A DNA stretch of 41,390 nucleotides from CAYNFT01 sp964396535 (GCA_964396535.1 CAYNFT010000007.1:1-41390), one strand, 5' to 3'. Counted from the first letter of the stretch, positions 15,223 through 26,000 are shown. The notes: a model not told the origin generated them from the sequence alone. A program made the numbers and translations.

Positions 15223-16230
15223 ATGACTACGAAGAAAGTACTGAAAGCTGACGCAGTCTTCGAAGGCGGTGGGGTTAAAGGAATCGGACTTGTTGGCGCT
15301 GTTGCCGTTGCTGAAGAGCGAGGTTATCAGTGGGTAAATGTAGCCGGAACTTCAGCCGGGGCTATCGTTGCTGCCTTGCTGGCCGCAGGCTATACTGCCC
15401 CGGAGCTAAAAGGGGTGATGGATGAGCTGGACTACAATAAGCTTAAGGACCCTGGTCTGCTTGACAGGGTTCCACTAATCGGACCGCTCACCAGTGTGAT
15501 TTTTGAAAAAGGTATCTATGAAGGTAAATTCTTTGGTAGTTGGATGAAGGAACTGCTTGAGAAGAAGAACGTGAGAACGTTTGGTGACCTTATTATTAAG
15601 GAATACCAAAGTGACGAGCAGTACCGCTTCAAGCTCAGGGTAATCGCCTCAGATATTACCCGGGGTCGAATGCTCGTCCTGCCTCAAGATATTGCTGATT
15701 ACGGCATCCGTCCCGAAGACCTTAATGTAGCTGCTGCTGTTAGGATGAGTATGAGTATTCCCTTCTTCTATGAACCTGTGAAACTCAGAAACATGAAGAC
15801 GAACGAGGTAAGCTATATTGTTGATGGTGGATTGTTGAGTAACTTCCCGGTATGGCTATTCGATACCGTGGGTGGTATACCGGAGTGGCCAACTTTTGGC
15901 TTCAAACTTGTCGAACCTGGGTCAGACAATCCCCGCCAGGTGCGTGGACCAATCACCCTGTTTGCTGCCCTGTTTGCTACCATGATGGAAGCTCACGATG
16001 CCCGGTACATCCAGGATGATGCCTTCGTCCGCACAATTCCTATCCCAACCTTAGGTGTCGGGACAACTGAGTTTGACATTTCTCCTGAGCGAAGCGAAGC
16101 ACTGTATAATTCCGGTAGAGAGGCGGCCAAAGAGTTTTTTGACGCCTGGAATTTTGAAGGGTATAAAGAGAAATACCGGAAGGGTAAGACTCAGCTGACT
16201 AGAAGCCAGAGGCTAAGGGCAAGTCAATAG
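15223..16230 (+). CDS. Patatin-like phospholipase
   Basis: The 335-residue protein has the full patatin catalytic signature. It shows the oxyanion loop EGGGVKG (residues 14-20), the nucleophile elbow GTSAG with Ser44, and the catalytic Asp201 in DGGLLSNFP. It should hydrolyse acyl esters of phospholipids or other lipids with a Ser-Asp dyad. No signal peptide or eCIS-type N-terminal tag is seen, so it is probably cytoplasmic or membrane-peripheral. AAGGAGG precedes the ATG. The transglutaminase-like gene follows after 12 bases. It lies end-to-end with the eCIS operon, with no sign of joint control. Confidence 0.9.
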   Translation: MTTKKVLKADAVFEGGGVKGIGLVGAVAVAEERGYQWVNVAGTSAGAIVAALLAAGYTAPELKGVMDELDYNKLKDPGLLDRVPLIGPLTSVIFEKGIYEGKFFGSWMKELLEKKNVRTFGDLIIKEYQSDEQYRFKLRVIASDITRGRMLVLPQDIADYGIRPEDLNVAAAVRMSMSIPFFYEPVKLRNMKTNEVSYIVDGGLLSNFPVWLFDTVGGIPEWPTFGFKLVEPGSDNPRQVRGPITLFAALFATMMEAHDARYIQDDAFVRTIPIPTLGVGTTEFDISPERSEALYNSGREAAKEFFDAWNFEGYKEKYRKGKTQLTRSQRLRASQ

Positions 16231-16242
16231 GATAGCCTCGTG

Positions 16243-16770
16243 ATGAAATCGATTGTTGATTATTTCCTTACCTGGTGGCTTTATTCCGGCCGGTATCGGT
16301 GGTCTTGGTTGCGCCGGTGGTTATGCGAACGACGCTATCTGAAGATAGCTCTCCCCGGGGTAACCTCGCTAGACGAGATAGAATCCTGCCTGAAGCAGGT
16401 AACCTGGACTAAGGACGGGCCACTGCATCTATTTGATTGTATCAGCTACCCACAGGCAACTTGGGCTAAAAAGAAAGATGATTGTGATGGCTTTGCCAGT
16501 TTAGCCTCAGAGTTGCTCCGTCAGTTGGAACCAGAGTATCAACCGGTCTTAATTACGGCAATGTTAAGACCTGTACGCCGGAGCCATACTGTCTGTGCTT
16601 TCCGTGTATCCGGTGGGAAGCTGTGGTTCTTTGACAACGCTCGTCTGCGCCAGGGAGACTTTGAGACATACGCAGAGATTGTTGATGAGATTAAAGGCGG
16701 AGCCCGGCTGGTGTGCTGGGATGTAGTGCAGCCTGAAACACTACAGGCAATAGAATTTCATAGGGCGTAA
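16243..16770 (+). CDS. Small transglutaminase-like cysteine protein
   Basis: The 175-residue protein shows a transglutaminase-like catalytic triad in order: Cys81 in KDDCDGFASLASELL, His115 in RSHTVCAF and Asp131 in LWFFDNARL. The N-terminal region is rich in Trp and Arg (YFLTWWLYSGRYRWSWLRRW) and may bind membranes. Such domains act as peptidases or amide-forming/cleaving enzymes; the substrate is unknown. A GTG at 16240 immediately precedes the ATG at 16243 and is an alternative start. It is coupled to the patatin gene, suggesting a common role in envelope or lipid turnover. Confidence 0.65.
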   Translation: MKSIVDYFLTWWLYSGRYRWSWLRRWLCERRYLKIALPGVTSLDEIESCLKQVTWTKDGPLHLFDCISYPQATWAKKKDDCDGFASLASELLRQLEPEYQPVLITAMLRPVRRSHTVCAFRVSGGKLWFFDNARLRQGDFETYAEIVDEIKGGARLVCWDVVQPETLQAIEFHRA

Positions 16771-16915
16771 TATCAGAAAATCCCTGGCAGGTAAGGGATT
16801 GCCTCTTAAAACTTGAATACTGCTTTGAGACTAAAAGCCACATCAAGACCTAGCCATAATCAGGCTACTTCTGAACCTGATTACAGCCAGGTCGTTCCAG
16901 CTAAAGGTGGGACAC
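16771..16915. other. Convergent gap with weak hairpins
   Basis: The ends of the patatin pair and the eCIS operon face each other here. AATCCCT (16779-16785) can pair with AGGGATT (16794-16800), and AATCAGG with CCTGATT near 16858-16882. Neither is followed by a convincing T-run, so terminator calls are weak. Confidence 0.3.
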
Positions 16916-19015
16916 CTATCTTTTGACGCTGTACTTCCGTTTGGTGCCGGTGCCTGTGGCTACAAGGAACCCCGCTGCTACCATTGCTTCTATGGCGGGC
17001 TGAATTGTCTCGGTTTTGGTTCCAGTGGCCTGAGAAATGCCAGTCATTGTGGCGCCTGATGGCTCGGCAGAAACTGCCGTTATTACTTGCTCTATCACCC
17101 AGTTCACCTCTGATTCGGCTATGTTCTTTTCCTTCGCTAGTGTGTTTATATATGCTTCTCCCAATGTCACTCGAATCTCACCGGTTATACCACCGATATC
17201 TTTGCCTCCGATTGTCTTGGTGGCTGGGACTGCCCACCAGCGGATAAGAATGGTCTCCTCTACCTCTGGATTCATATTTATTGCCAGGATATCAAACGTC
17301 TTGTTAGTAACTGCCAGAGCCCTGAAAGATACCGGGGGTGGGGCTTGCATATCATATACTTTGGCCATGAGCTCGATAAGCTCCCGCTGGGTTACGAAAT
17401 CCTCCTCCATGATTATACCGTTTGCTGCTACCAGCCCGAGGATGATTGCCGGTGAAAGTTCGGTTTTAAGCTCATGGGCTATGCCTCGACTGACTACGTA
17501 TCCAGGCTGCTCACCAGCCGTAGCCTTAGGAATGGTGAGCTGGATTATTCCCGTATTGGCTCCACTGATGCCTCCAGCTCCGGTAGCTGATATCTTTATG
17601 GCAAGGGCGGCAGGATCGGGCTCTATGGTGATGCCTTCTCCCTCTACCAGGTCAATGTTCCCGCCTGGACTACTTATGCCATCGACGCTTTTCAGAGCTC
17701 CTGTCTGCGCCATGGTAACATTGTGCGGGTTATCCTTCCTGACCGAGTGGTCTTCTCCGATGATGATTTGGTTGTTTTTATTATCTGAGGCAATGGTAAT
17801 GGCATTTTTCGCGACCAGATCGACATCACCACCCGGGTTATCCACCCCATCGACACTTTTCAAAGCCCCTGTTTGCGCTATGGTAACATTGTGGGGGTTA
17901 TCCTGCCTGGCCGAGTGGTTTTCTCCGATGGTGATTCGGTCGTTTTTATTGTCTGAGGCAATGGTAATTGCATTTTGCGCCACCAGATCGACATCACCAC
18001 CCGGGTTATCCACCCCATCGACACTTACCAAAGCTCCTGCCTGCGCCGCGGTAACGTTGTGGGGGTTATCTTTCTTGGCCGAGTGGTCTTCTCCGATGGT
18101 GATTCGGTTGTTGTTATTATCTGGGGCAATGGTAATGGCATTTTTCGCAGCCAGATCGACATCACCACCCGGGTTATCCACCCCATCGACGCTTACCAGA
18201 GCTCCTGTCTGTTGAGCCGTGACCTGGTGAGGATTGTCAACGTCGGTCAGGTGACTCCTTAGAAGCTCGTAGAGCATAGGATTAGTGTATACAATGCTGC
18301 GCCGGTAGAGGGTTTCATCCGTGTCAACATCAACATCGCTTCCGGTCACTTTGATAACAGCCAGCAGCACTTTCGGGTCATCGCAGGAAGGGCAACCTGC
18401 CGTTTTCAATTCATCGGCGCTAACGCTCAGTTTCGCTATGAGTGTGCCCAGCGGGTCAGAAATTCCCAGCCTACTGGCTAAATTTTTAATATCTTGCTCG
18501 CGTTCCTGCCATTTTTCTTTCCAGTTCAAGGGTACGTCTACCTGTGGAGCTTGCTGGCTGAGCTCAAGCTTGAAGCTCTCCTTAATCCGGCTGTAACAGC
18601 AGGCTTCCTCGCAGGCAGAGGGGTTGGATAGCGCCGGGACCGGCTCTTTCAGACATTCAAGGTACTTTAGATAGACGTAGTTAGTACCCTCTACAGGGCT
18701 GCCATCAACATCGTATGTCCCTGCGTCTTCGATGACTATTTCGCGCCCGCAGCAGTCGAGGGCTACGCCGCCCTTAGATAGTTTCAGTCTCAGCTTCTGG
18801 TCTGCTATTTCAGCCTCCTCGACCTTCAGACCACAGACAATTCCTATCCCGTGAATGAGCCTGTTGAGTGTACCGCGTTTTGAATTAAAGTATCTCTGTT
18901 CCGTTTCGAAGTCCCTTACCGTCATCAGTTTCCCATAGAAGTACTTGTTCCTTTCGAAGGCTTTAATATCACAGGTCTCTTCTGTATTTTCTTCCATGTA
19001 CTCCATTTCGTTCAT
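16916..19015 (-). CDS. eCIS tail-fibre-like protein with 56-residue repeats
   Basis: The 699-residue protein starts with FERNKYFYGKLMTVRDFETE and NRLIHGIGIVCGL, a module common to one of the last genes of eCIS clusters. Residues 260-455 hold three full and one partial copy of a 56-residue repeat of phage-fibre type (DNPHNVT, then GALVSVDGVDNPGGDVDL). The last 50 residues (MTGISQATGTKTETIQPAIE, then AGFLVATGTGTKRKYSV) look like a winged-helix fold. The protein probably forms the receptor-binding or surface-attachment fibre at the baseplate. It is the last gene of the operon, with GGAGGAGG before the ATG, 19 bases after the tail-protein-I gene. The N-terminal region has several Cys (EACCYS, CCGREIV). 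Confidence 0.75.
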   Translation of the reverse strand: MNEMEYMEENTEETCDIKAFERNKYFYGKLMTVRDFETEQRYFNSKRGTLNRLIHGIGIVCGLKVEEAEIADQKLRLKLSKGGVALDCCGREIVIEDAGTYDVDGSPVEGTNYVYLKYLECLKEPVPALSNPSACEEACCYSRIKESFKLELSQQAPQVDVPLNWKEKWQEREQDIKNLASRLGISDPLGTLIAKLSVSADELKTAGCPSCDDPKVLLAVIKVTGSDVDVDTDETLYRRSIVYTNPMLYELLRSHLTDVDNPHQVTAQQTGALVSVDGVDNPGGDVDLAAKNAITIAPDNNNNRITIGEDHSAKKDNPHNVTAAQAGALVSVDGVDNPGGDVDLVAQNAITIASDNKNDRITIGENHSARQDNPHNVTIAQTGALKSVDGVDNPGGDVDLVAKNAITIASDNKNNQIIIGEDHSVRKDNPHNVTMAQTGALKSVDGISSPGGNIDLVEGEGITIEPDPAALAIKISATGAGGISGANTGIIQLTIPKATAGEQPGYVVSRGIAHELKTELSPAIILGLVAANGIIMEEDFVTQRELIELMAKVYDMQAPPPVSFRALAVTNKTFDILAINMNPEVEETILIRWWAVPATKTIGGKDIGGITGEIRVTLGEAYINTLAKEKNIAESEVNWVIEQVITAVSAEPSGATMTGISQATGTKTETIQPAIEAMVAAGFLVATGTGTKRKYSVKR
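17650..18238 (-). repeat. Tandem 168-bp repeats inside the fibre gene
   Basis: Three complete 168-bp units and a partial fourth encode the 56-residue fibre repeats. The GTAACATTGTG-type segment recurs at 17714, 17882 and 18050. The units are highly similar at DNA level, so copy number may change by recombination. Confidence 0.8.
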
Positions 19016-19034
19016 TTCTTTCCTCCTCCTTGTT

Positions 19035-21137
19035 TTATGTTAGTTTGGTATCCATACCAAGCCTTGCACGCAAATCAAACTGTCCGGACTCTTCTCTATC
19101 ATCCAGGACAGTTTCCCTACTTACGACAGAGGTTTCACCAAGAATGAAGGCTGGTTTTGTAAGGATTGTGTTCATCCCCAGGTAGGTGTGCATATCAAGG
19201 TATATCCACGGCTGCAGGACTTTGAGTCCACCAATTGTGTGGGCTGGCTTCTCCTGCTCGATAATACGATTCACTGCGTTGAATTCGTTTTGTGCCTTTA
19301 TCTGGGAAGGCTTAAGGAGAACGCAAAAGCTGTAGGGACAGTCTCCATATAGTATCTCTTCAAGCCTTGCCTTCCGAACCGTAGCGCCTACATTGTAATC
19401 AGAGGCGATTTTACCCCTCAGTTGTAAGACGCTGCCCTCTTTATATGATATGACGGCAAATTCCTTATTGGTTCCGTCGCTGATTTCAATAACATCTTCC
19501 ATATATAAATCGGGGGTTTCTCCAACGACTAAGCTGGTATCCCCCCGGCGTGCTTTCTGTTTTAATTTGTATGTAATCGTTTTTCCTTCTTGACGTTTGA
19601 AGTGAAAGTTCTCAACGATAATTGGCTCCTCCCCTGTAAAGAGCTCAATTATCTCCTCGATGCCCTTTCTGGTGCCTCTCATTTTGTATAGCTCGGGTGC
19701 CCGCCTGACAAGCTCCCTTATATTCACCTCTGCCCAGTTTTCATCGTAGGCTATAGCCAGCCAGGACGAGAGCCAGGGCAGAAAGGCATATGGTGTCGCC
19801 TCAGAATCGATATATCTGGTGAAGGTGCTAATCGCTTCTTCATGGTTTGAAAAGAAGGTCTCGAAGAGAGAAAGGAACCTTTCCATAAAGTCTCTCCCGG
19901 TTTCATCTTCCTGATAGGTAGCGGGGAGATACCTGAGGTATGAGAGGCGGGGGAAATAAACCTTGAGGCTCTTTATCTTCGGGCTCGTTGAGTGTAAATC
20001 ATCGCTAATGAGTTCTATCTTGAACCATATATATCTTCCCTGGGAACTGAGGATTAAAGCATCCTTAAAATTGACTATGGGGTCAGACCAGGCTGGTTCG
20101 TAAGGTAAGGTCTCCGCATCCGATATATAGTAATAGACATTCATCCTGGTATTTTCGGGAATTTCGGCATCCACTACCACTTTGTGCCATCGGGTTTCAG
20201 GCTCGGTGCTATCGAATACTCTGGTGAAGTAGGTGCCTTCGTCGATATATCTAGCCACCAGTTCCAGGATGGCTATTTCCTTCTCACCCAGGATATAGAG
20301 GTCGCCTTTCTTATTTAAGAGGAGGCGATAGGTAGTACCTACATACCCGATTGGGCTCGCTTTCCCCGAGGTATCAATCTTATAAGGAGTGCCAGTAGCT
20401 GTCTGGTCTCCGACAAAGATATTCCCCTGTTCGTCAACAGCCAGGCCTGATGGCTTAGAAATCTTCGCCTTCGTATCTGTTAGCGAGATGGTTCTTTCAA
20501 GATTGCCCTGAGAATCAAACTGTAATACCTTTTTGCTGCTGTGTTCTAAAACGTAAAGATAGTCCTCTTTGTCGGTGCAGATATTAACCGCATCCTCTAA
20601 TTCGTTGGCTAAAGCCATTTCAGACAGCTTACCTGCCCTGTTAATCTTATAGACCTGCTGGCTCTTTCTATCCAGGATATAGAGGTTTTGCCTGGAATCC
20701 AGAGCCATATCAACCAGCATTCCACCTTCTATATGCGCCTTCCATCTGACCTGGTAATTCGCTTTGGCCAGGCAATAAACATCGCCGCCGTCAGCGACAT
20801 ATAAATTATAAGAGTCTACAGTCACGGCCGTGGGGTCTGAGAACGAAATACACTTAACCCACTCTGTGGTCTGTGTATTTGTATCAATGATTGCTAGTTT
20901 TCTCTCCTTGGAATCCAGGACGTAGAGAAGACCGCAGGGGTCAAGGGCAAAATCTATGGGTGATATAATCCCGAACGACCTGCGTTCAGATAGTGTGTGG
21001 GTGTAGTATTTTCTCAGAGAGATGCCCTCTTCGGTTATCTCCATCGAATCTGCACCCGTATCATCCGGTGCGCTCTCTCCCTGTTGCCATAGAGATTGGG
21101 TGTTTATGACCAGGAACTTAAACTCCTTTTCATTCAT
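19035..21137 (-). CDS. NHL-propeller / phage tail protein I fusion (eCIS baseplate)
   Basis: The 700-residue protein joins two parts. Residues of about 40-320 form NHL-type beta-propeller blades, seen as repeated units such as PTAVTVDSYNLYVADGGDVY and SGLAVDEQGNIFVGDQ. Residues of about 405-520 match the phage tail protein I / Afp13-side baseplate domain (LRYLPATYQEDETGRDFMER, PYAFLPWLSSWLA, MRGTRKGIEEIIELFTGEEP). It should sit at the rim of the baseplate, linking wedge to fibre, with the propeller as a possible binding platform. The start ATG at 21137 overlaps the previous stop by eight bases (TATGAATGA), so translation is coupled; a longer upstream frame is not needed. Confidence 0.85.
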   Translation of the reverse strand: MNEKEFKFLVINTQSLWQQGESAPDDTGADSMEITEEGISLRKYYTHTLSERRSFGIISPIDFALDPCGLLYVLDSKERKLAIIDTNTQTTEWVKCISFSDPTAVTVDSYNLYVADGGDVYCLAKANYQVRWKAHIEGGMLVDMALDSRQNLYILDRKSQQVYKINRAGKLSEMALANELEDAVNICTDKEDYLYVLEHSSKKVLQFDSQGNLERTISLTDTKAKISKPSGLAVDEQGNIFVGDQTATGTPYKIDTSGKASPIGYVGTTYRLLLNKKGDLYILGEKEIAILELVARYIDEGTYFTRVFDSTEPETRWHKVVVDAEIPENTRMNVYYYISDAETLPYEPAWSDPIVNFKDALILSSQGRYIWFKIELISDDLHSTSPKIKSLKVYFPRLSYLRYLPATYQEDETGRDFMERFLSLFETFFSNHEEAISTFTRYIDSEATPYAFLPWLSSWLAIAYDENWAEVNIRELVRRAPELYKMRGTRKGIEEIIELFTGEEPIIVENFHFKRQEGKTITYKLKQKARRGDTSLVVGETPDLYMEDVIEISDGTNKEFAVISYKEGSVLQLRGKIASDYNVGATVRKARLEEILYGDCPYSFCVLLKPSQIKAQNEFNAVNRIIEQEKPAHTIGGLKVLQPWIYLDMHTYLGMNTILTKPAFILGETSVVSRETVLDDREESGQFDLRARLGMDTKLT

Positions 21138-23028
21138 AGCCTGTCTCCCTGCATACTGTTTCAGGCTCGACAATCTCAATATTATGTGTACCGGGGTAGA
21201 CTAAATCCAAATCATCGATGTCAAGGTCTCCCATTGCCCCAGATATAGATAGTCTTGAAACACAATCCACTCCCTCAACCCCCTCAATCACTTCGTAGAC
21301 CTCAGACCTGTAGACACTCCTGCCGAAGGGCCAGCCATCGCCCTCAGGTCCGCCCTTCAGCGGCGAGAGGAATCCATCTATTGCTTTCTCTACCCTTCCT
21401 CTCACTACATTAGAGTTTGCCCCAGATTTGATCTTTATGGCGGCGTTAATTGATACCCTAACATAATCTGGCTTGTCCACTTTGATATAGGTGGTAATAA
21501 GTCGGTGCATATCAATGTGCTCGCAAACGGTTCTCATAAATCCGCTGCTGGGGATTGCTTGCTCCAGAGGACTGTGCGGAACTGCCACTACTGTCACCGT
21601 ATTCTCTGAAGTAGCCTTCGCTTTTGCTCTGGCCACTCTTAATCCAGGCGTGGCCTGGGCAATGAATTCAAAGTCTTCAGCGGTCACAGCCCTGAATGGT
21701 GTTTTGCTATCCATCCTGGCTCTGAGGATGGCTTCTTGAATTGTTTCACTTTCCCTTCCGCCAGTGGCGGGATAGTAGTTCTTCACCCCGATTTCCAGCA
21801 AAGTCCCGTCTTTGTTATAAACCCTGGCGATTGTATTCGCCGGAATATTTCCTTTTTCTCCCCCACCGTAACGGTAGGTAATGGATATCTCTTCATTCCG
21901 GGGAGGAACCCTTCCCCGAATTCCATCGGCAAAGGTTATCTCGCACGTTTCCCTATCAATGACATAATGGTTGTCTTCTGGCTCTGAAGCATCAAAATCA
22001 TCAACTTCCTGCCAGTCTTCTCCTTTGATGGTCACCACCTGTGTCCCGGCTATAATAGGGCTCTGTTCTGTACTGAAACTCTGTTGTGGCAAACCAGAGC
22101 TTGAGCCCAGACTTTCCTGGTCAACAGTGATTCCCTCCAGTGCTGAAACAGTGTTTAAGATTATCCTGTCAATACGAGGAGGTATCTCATAGCCTCCCTT
22201 GGTGACGCGGCATCTTATCCAGAAGAGCTCTTCGTCAACAGTTGATACCCTGCTTTTTTCTATGTCTGACGGCAGGATAAAGGATATTCGCCCGTTGCTG
22301 GATAGGGTTGTCACTAGTTCATCCACTGATGGAGTTAATTCTAAGGCTATCCATTCATCATCACCAGCCCAGTATTCCCATAAGACTTCTGCCGAAGGAT
22401 ATACCTTGGCAATTTCATTTCCATGCTTGCCTACAGGTGGTAAATCTTCTTCATAGAGATATACATTGAACTTCACTTCCCGTCCAATAATAGTTGTCTT
22501 TTCAAAGTTAAATCCCAGGTAAAGGGCACTGCCAGCCTCAGCCTTTTCTCCGAAGGCATTGTAGAACGTTTGACTGGGCTGATTAAAATCAGTTACCTCA
22601 GAGAATTGAAAATTGGAGAAGCTGACTACCCTCGTCAGTTCTATTGGAAGCACATCTATTGTCTCATCTGTCTCAAAGGTTACTGCTGTTGCCGTGTCCC
22701 CAGTGGCCACCTTGCTTTGCTTTTCAATAGTAACGATACTATCTGAGATGCTGTTTAGAGAGAAGGTAACATCTACCCTGGCCGGGCTTGCCGGTTGAGG
22801 CCGGATACCCAGGAGTTTCAAATACTTCAGGTAGTGCCTGTCTCCAATGCGGTCCAGGCGGTAGAGCTGCATCTCGGTGAGCCAGGCGAAGAGCTCAATT
22901 AAGGTAATACCCGGGTCATGGACGTTGTGGTCCGTCCACTCGGGAGCATAGACAGGAATACGTCTTATCGCCTCTTCAACTAACTGTTCCCATGTCCTGT
23001 CATCAAGAATAGGTATTGGTAGTGGCAT
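21130..23028 (-). CDS. eCIS baseplate J-like protein (Afp12-type wedge)
   Basis: The 632-residue protein starts with the wedge signature PEWTDHNVHDPGITLIELFA, followed by LTEMQLYRLDRIGDRHYLKY. It ends with a baseplate J domain (PFRAVTAEDFEFIAQATPGL, RARAKA-like, and WPFGRSVYRSEVYEVIEGVE). Two such proteins form the wedge heterodimers of T4-like baseplates (gp6/gp7 equivalents). It follows the larger J gene after two bases and overlaps the next gene by eight, so it is in the same translational chain. Confidence 0.9.
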   Translation of the reverse strand: MPLPIPILDDRTWEQLVEEAIRRIPVYAPEWTDHNVHDPGITLIELFAWLTEMQLYRLDRIGDRHYLKYLKLLGIRPQPASPARVDVTFSLNSISDSIVTIEKQSKVATGDTATAVTFETDETIDVLPIELTRVVSFSNFQFSEVTDFNQPSQTFYNAFGEKAEAGSALYLGFNFEKTTIIGREVKFNVYLYEEDLPPVGKHGNEIAKVYPSAEVLWEYWAGDDEWIALELTPSVDELVTTLSSNGRISFILPSDIEKSRVSTVDEELFWIRCRVTKGGYEIPPRIDRIILNTVSALEGITVDQESLGSSSGLPQQSFSTEQSPIIAGTQVVTIKGEDWQEVDDFDASEPEDNHYVIDRETCEITFADGIRGRVPPRNEEISITYRYGGGEKGNIPANTIARVYNKDGTLLEIGVKNYYPATGGRESETIQEAILRARMDSKTPFRAVTAEDFEFIAQATPGLRVARAKAKATSENTVTVVAVPHSPLEQAIPSSGFMRTVCEHIDMHRLITTYIKVDKPDYVRVSINAAIKIKSGANSNVVRGRVEKAIDGFLSPLKGGPEGDGWPFGRSVYRSEVYEVIEGVEGVDCVSRLSISGAMGDLDIDDLDLVYPGTHNIEIVEPETVCRETGYE

Positions 23029-23030
23029 CC

Positions 23031-26000
23031 TCAGCTCTCCTTCTCATAAGTAACCGTTATTTTATGCTCACCGCTGTAAACAAGAGTATAGGGGGGCATC
23101 TCAATTTCTCCTGGCTCATCAGGGGTTATGGTAAGCTCTGATAGTGTTTGCTTCTCGCCAGCCTTGACCTTAACTTCAAGCTTTTCTACATGGTCTACAT
23201 CCGTGATATTCTCGAAAAGCGCAAAGAAATCGGAAAGGCAGGGTGCTTTGCCAAAATCCCAGCCTTCTCCTTCAAATCCTCCGGTAAGGGGATGAAGGAA
23301 TTCCTCTAGCTGGGAAAGAGCCTCGCTTTCAATCACGGGCACCGCATCAATCGAGGTTGTAACAATAGAGACTTCCACGTTGACCTCAACATATACCGGT
23401 TCAGATACCTGGAGCCGTTCCGGGCTAACTACCGTGTTTGCCGTGCAGTCTTTAAGGTAGGTTTCAGTCTGGCTCTTCAGTTCAAGGGTGGGTGTGGGCT
23501 GCTCTGCCTCGCTTTCCGGAACTATTATGACGGTTACCCAACCCGCCGTGTGCTCTCCCTTATTATCGAAGTTAGGCAGGCATTTAGCCCGGGCGATATT
23601 GGGCGAGGCTTGCTTCGCCAGCCACTCGAAATCTTCCCTGGTAACGGCACGGTTTCTATGCCGGATAAGTTGTGGCCCCCTCTCTAGAACCTTTTCCACC
23701 TCTTCCGTATCTGAACCTCCGGCGGCAGCTACCGGATTGGAGACTTTATCAACAAAGGGTACCGAAGTCTTGAGGCTGGTTATCTTTGAGCTATCCACGT
23801 TCCCACTCTTGCCACCGCCAACCCAGTAATCAGCCTTGATATTGTCCGTTCCTATTGGTGGTATTGCTCCATGAGTGCCATCGCCAAAGTTGATGGTGCC
23901 AGAGATCCGGTCTATCTCATAGTGGCGGTCATCCCTGGTAGAACTCAGGAGGTCGTCTACCGCAGTCCACTTTATCCAGAACTCAGTCGTGTTTCCTTTA
24001 TCATCTTCGACCTTTTCTACCTCTAGCTCTTCTTCGTCCACTATGTCCTTTATTTCATCCTCGGAGAGAGCGTTAAATTCATTAACCCATATCTCATCAG
24101 ACGTTACCGGAACCTTCGTCAGAGTAAACGTTTGTTCTGCTTCACCATCACTGGAGCCTAATATTTCATCCTTCATCAGCTCAATTTGCAGCGCCAAAGT
24201 AGTATTAAGGTAAATACCTTCGATTCGCGGGTTTGGTGAATATTCAGGTATCGCTCCAGGCGCAGCCCACAGCGGATGAAATGCTACCAGATGAGATGGC
24301 GGGCATGGTTCCAGCACCTCTTCCTGCTTGACTTCTCTGGTGGAAGCTAGGTAACTATATCCGCTGGATTCGGGTAAGGAATATTTAGATGCAAATGTCG
24401 GGAATCCATACCTATATTGAGTCGGTCGGAACATATACGCCTGCTTGGCTATTTTTAGTACGTCAGTGTATACCTGAGCCGGCGATTGGAACCTGTCATC
24501 GGCATCCACCGCCCGAATCCAGTAAAGATTCTGGCCAAACTGGCTGCAGGCGATGGAGTCATCCGGTACGATAAATTCAATGGTACCACTTCGACTCAGA
24601 GATTTTGTCTTGTCCAGAACCTGCAGGCGATGCCATTCGCCCCCTTCTTCTCCCTGGGCAAAATGTTCCCATACGATTCGGGGTGGGGTCTCGGCAATAT
24701 ATTGAGGCTCCTCGATGGCTAAGAAGACGCTAATCGGACCGCTTTCTATCTTCTTATCAAAACCTAGATAAAGTGTGTGGTGTTCCTCATCCAGCGCCTG
24801 GAAGGGCTGGAAGGTTTTGCCTGAAATCTTGCTTTCTTCGGTCACATCGACATATTTAAGGTTGTTGTAAATCAGGCAGTCTTCCAGGTCCTGCGGTTGA
24901 AGAGAGTATTTCACCGTGATTTTACTAAATCTGGGCGGATTGATATCATTCGGCACCCACTGGTTGTTCTGATAAACCAGTTCTTTACCGTAGTCGCCAC
25001 TGGCGATTCTCACCCGTATCCAGTAGCTTTCCTGCCCGCTGACCTGGGTGGCTTCAATATCCGGAGGACAATCGAAGGTAACCGTTCCATCGCTGGTGAA
25101 TTTGGTGGTGCTGTCGGTGACATCATTTATTACTGTCCAACCCTTTCCGTTCCAGTATTCCCAGGAAAGGGCTAATTCATCATCATTTGAGCTACTCTGA
25201 ACGCTGCTAGCCGTTCCGCCTGTCTGTGCCTTGCTGCTGCCCAGGCGGCTTGCCTCGACAAAAGCTTTCTTTGCTGCTGACAGGATGTTGAGTACCCTGT
25301 TCCTCATACTGGTGTGCAGAATGCGCATCAGTTCTGTATCCGAACGTTCGAGTAGCTGGTCAACTGTGTTAATGCCAGCGCCCTTCAACGCCTGTGTAAA
25401 GGTTGGTCCTATACCATGTATGTTCTCTACTGGGATTATAGAGCCAGCGGAGACATTAAAGTTCAGGGTGATGGTCGCTCCCTTCTTGGAAAAGGCCTCT
25501 TTACTGCCCAGGTAAAAGGTATCCATGAGCCGGGGTTTCTTTCCGAAGGGGTAGAGGTCTTCCTTAAAATTTCCGTTGTTTTGGAGAGTCAAATCAAGGG
25601 GTACATCATTATGAAAAGCCATGTCCGGGCTGCTTAATGTATTATCTATGCCGACTGATACCTTATCAATAACCGGCAGTTTTCCATTTTTAAGGAGAGC
25701 ACCCTTGACCCTGGCACGTAGCCATCTGCTCTTGATGCCATTGACCTCGGTTTCCTTTATTTCGTTTTCTATATCGAGAGTAACAACTCCATTCTCGGTT
25801 AAACCTGAGATATCATCCGTCACCGCTATGGTGAGCCATTCATCCGTTTCTGTTTCCTTATTTTCTCCCCAGTGACTCCACTCAAGCGATGGCTTTTGTT
25901 CAGCAGCACCCTGTATGGTGAAAGTCAGGCTCAGGGATGACTTCGAGCCTTCTGGTGGTTTGATATTAAAAAGGTCTTTATGCCCTAAATAAAGGATATG

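Noticed and set aside
17037..18215. Long plus-strand open frame opposite the fibre gene
   Set aside because: It mirrors the 168-bp repeats of the fibre gene on the other strand; no start site support and no recognisable protein.
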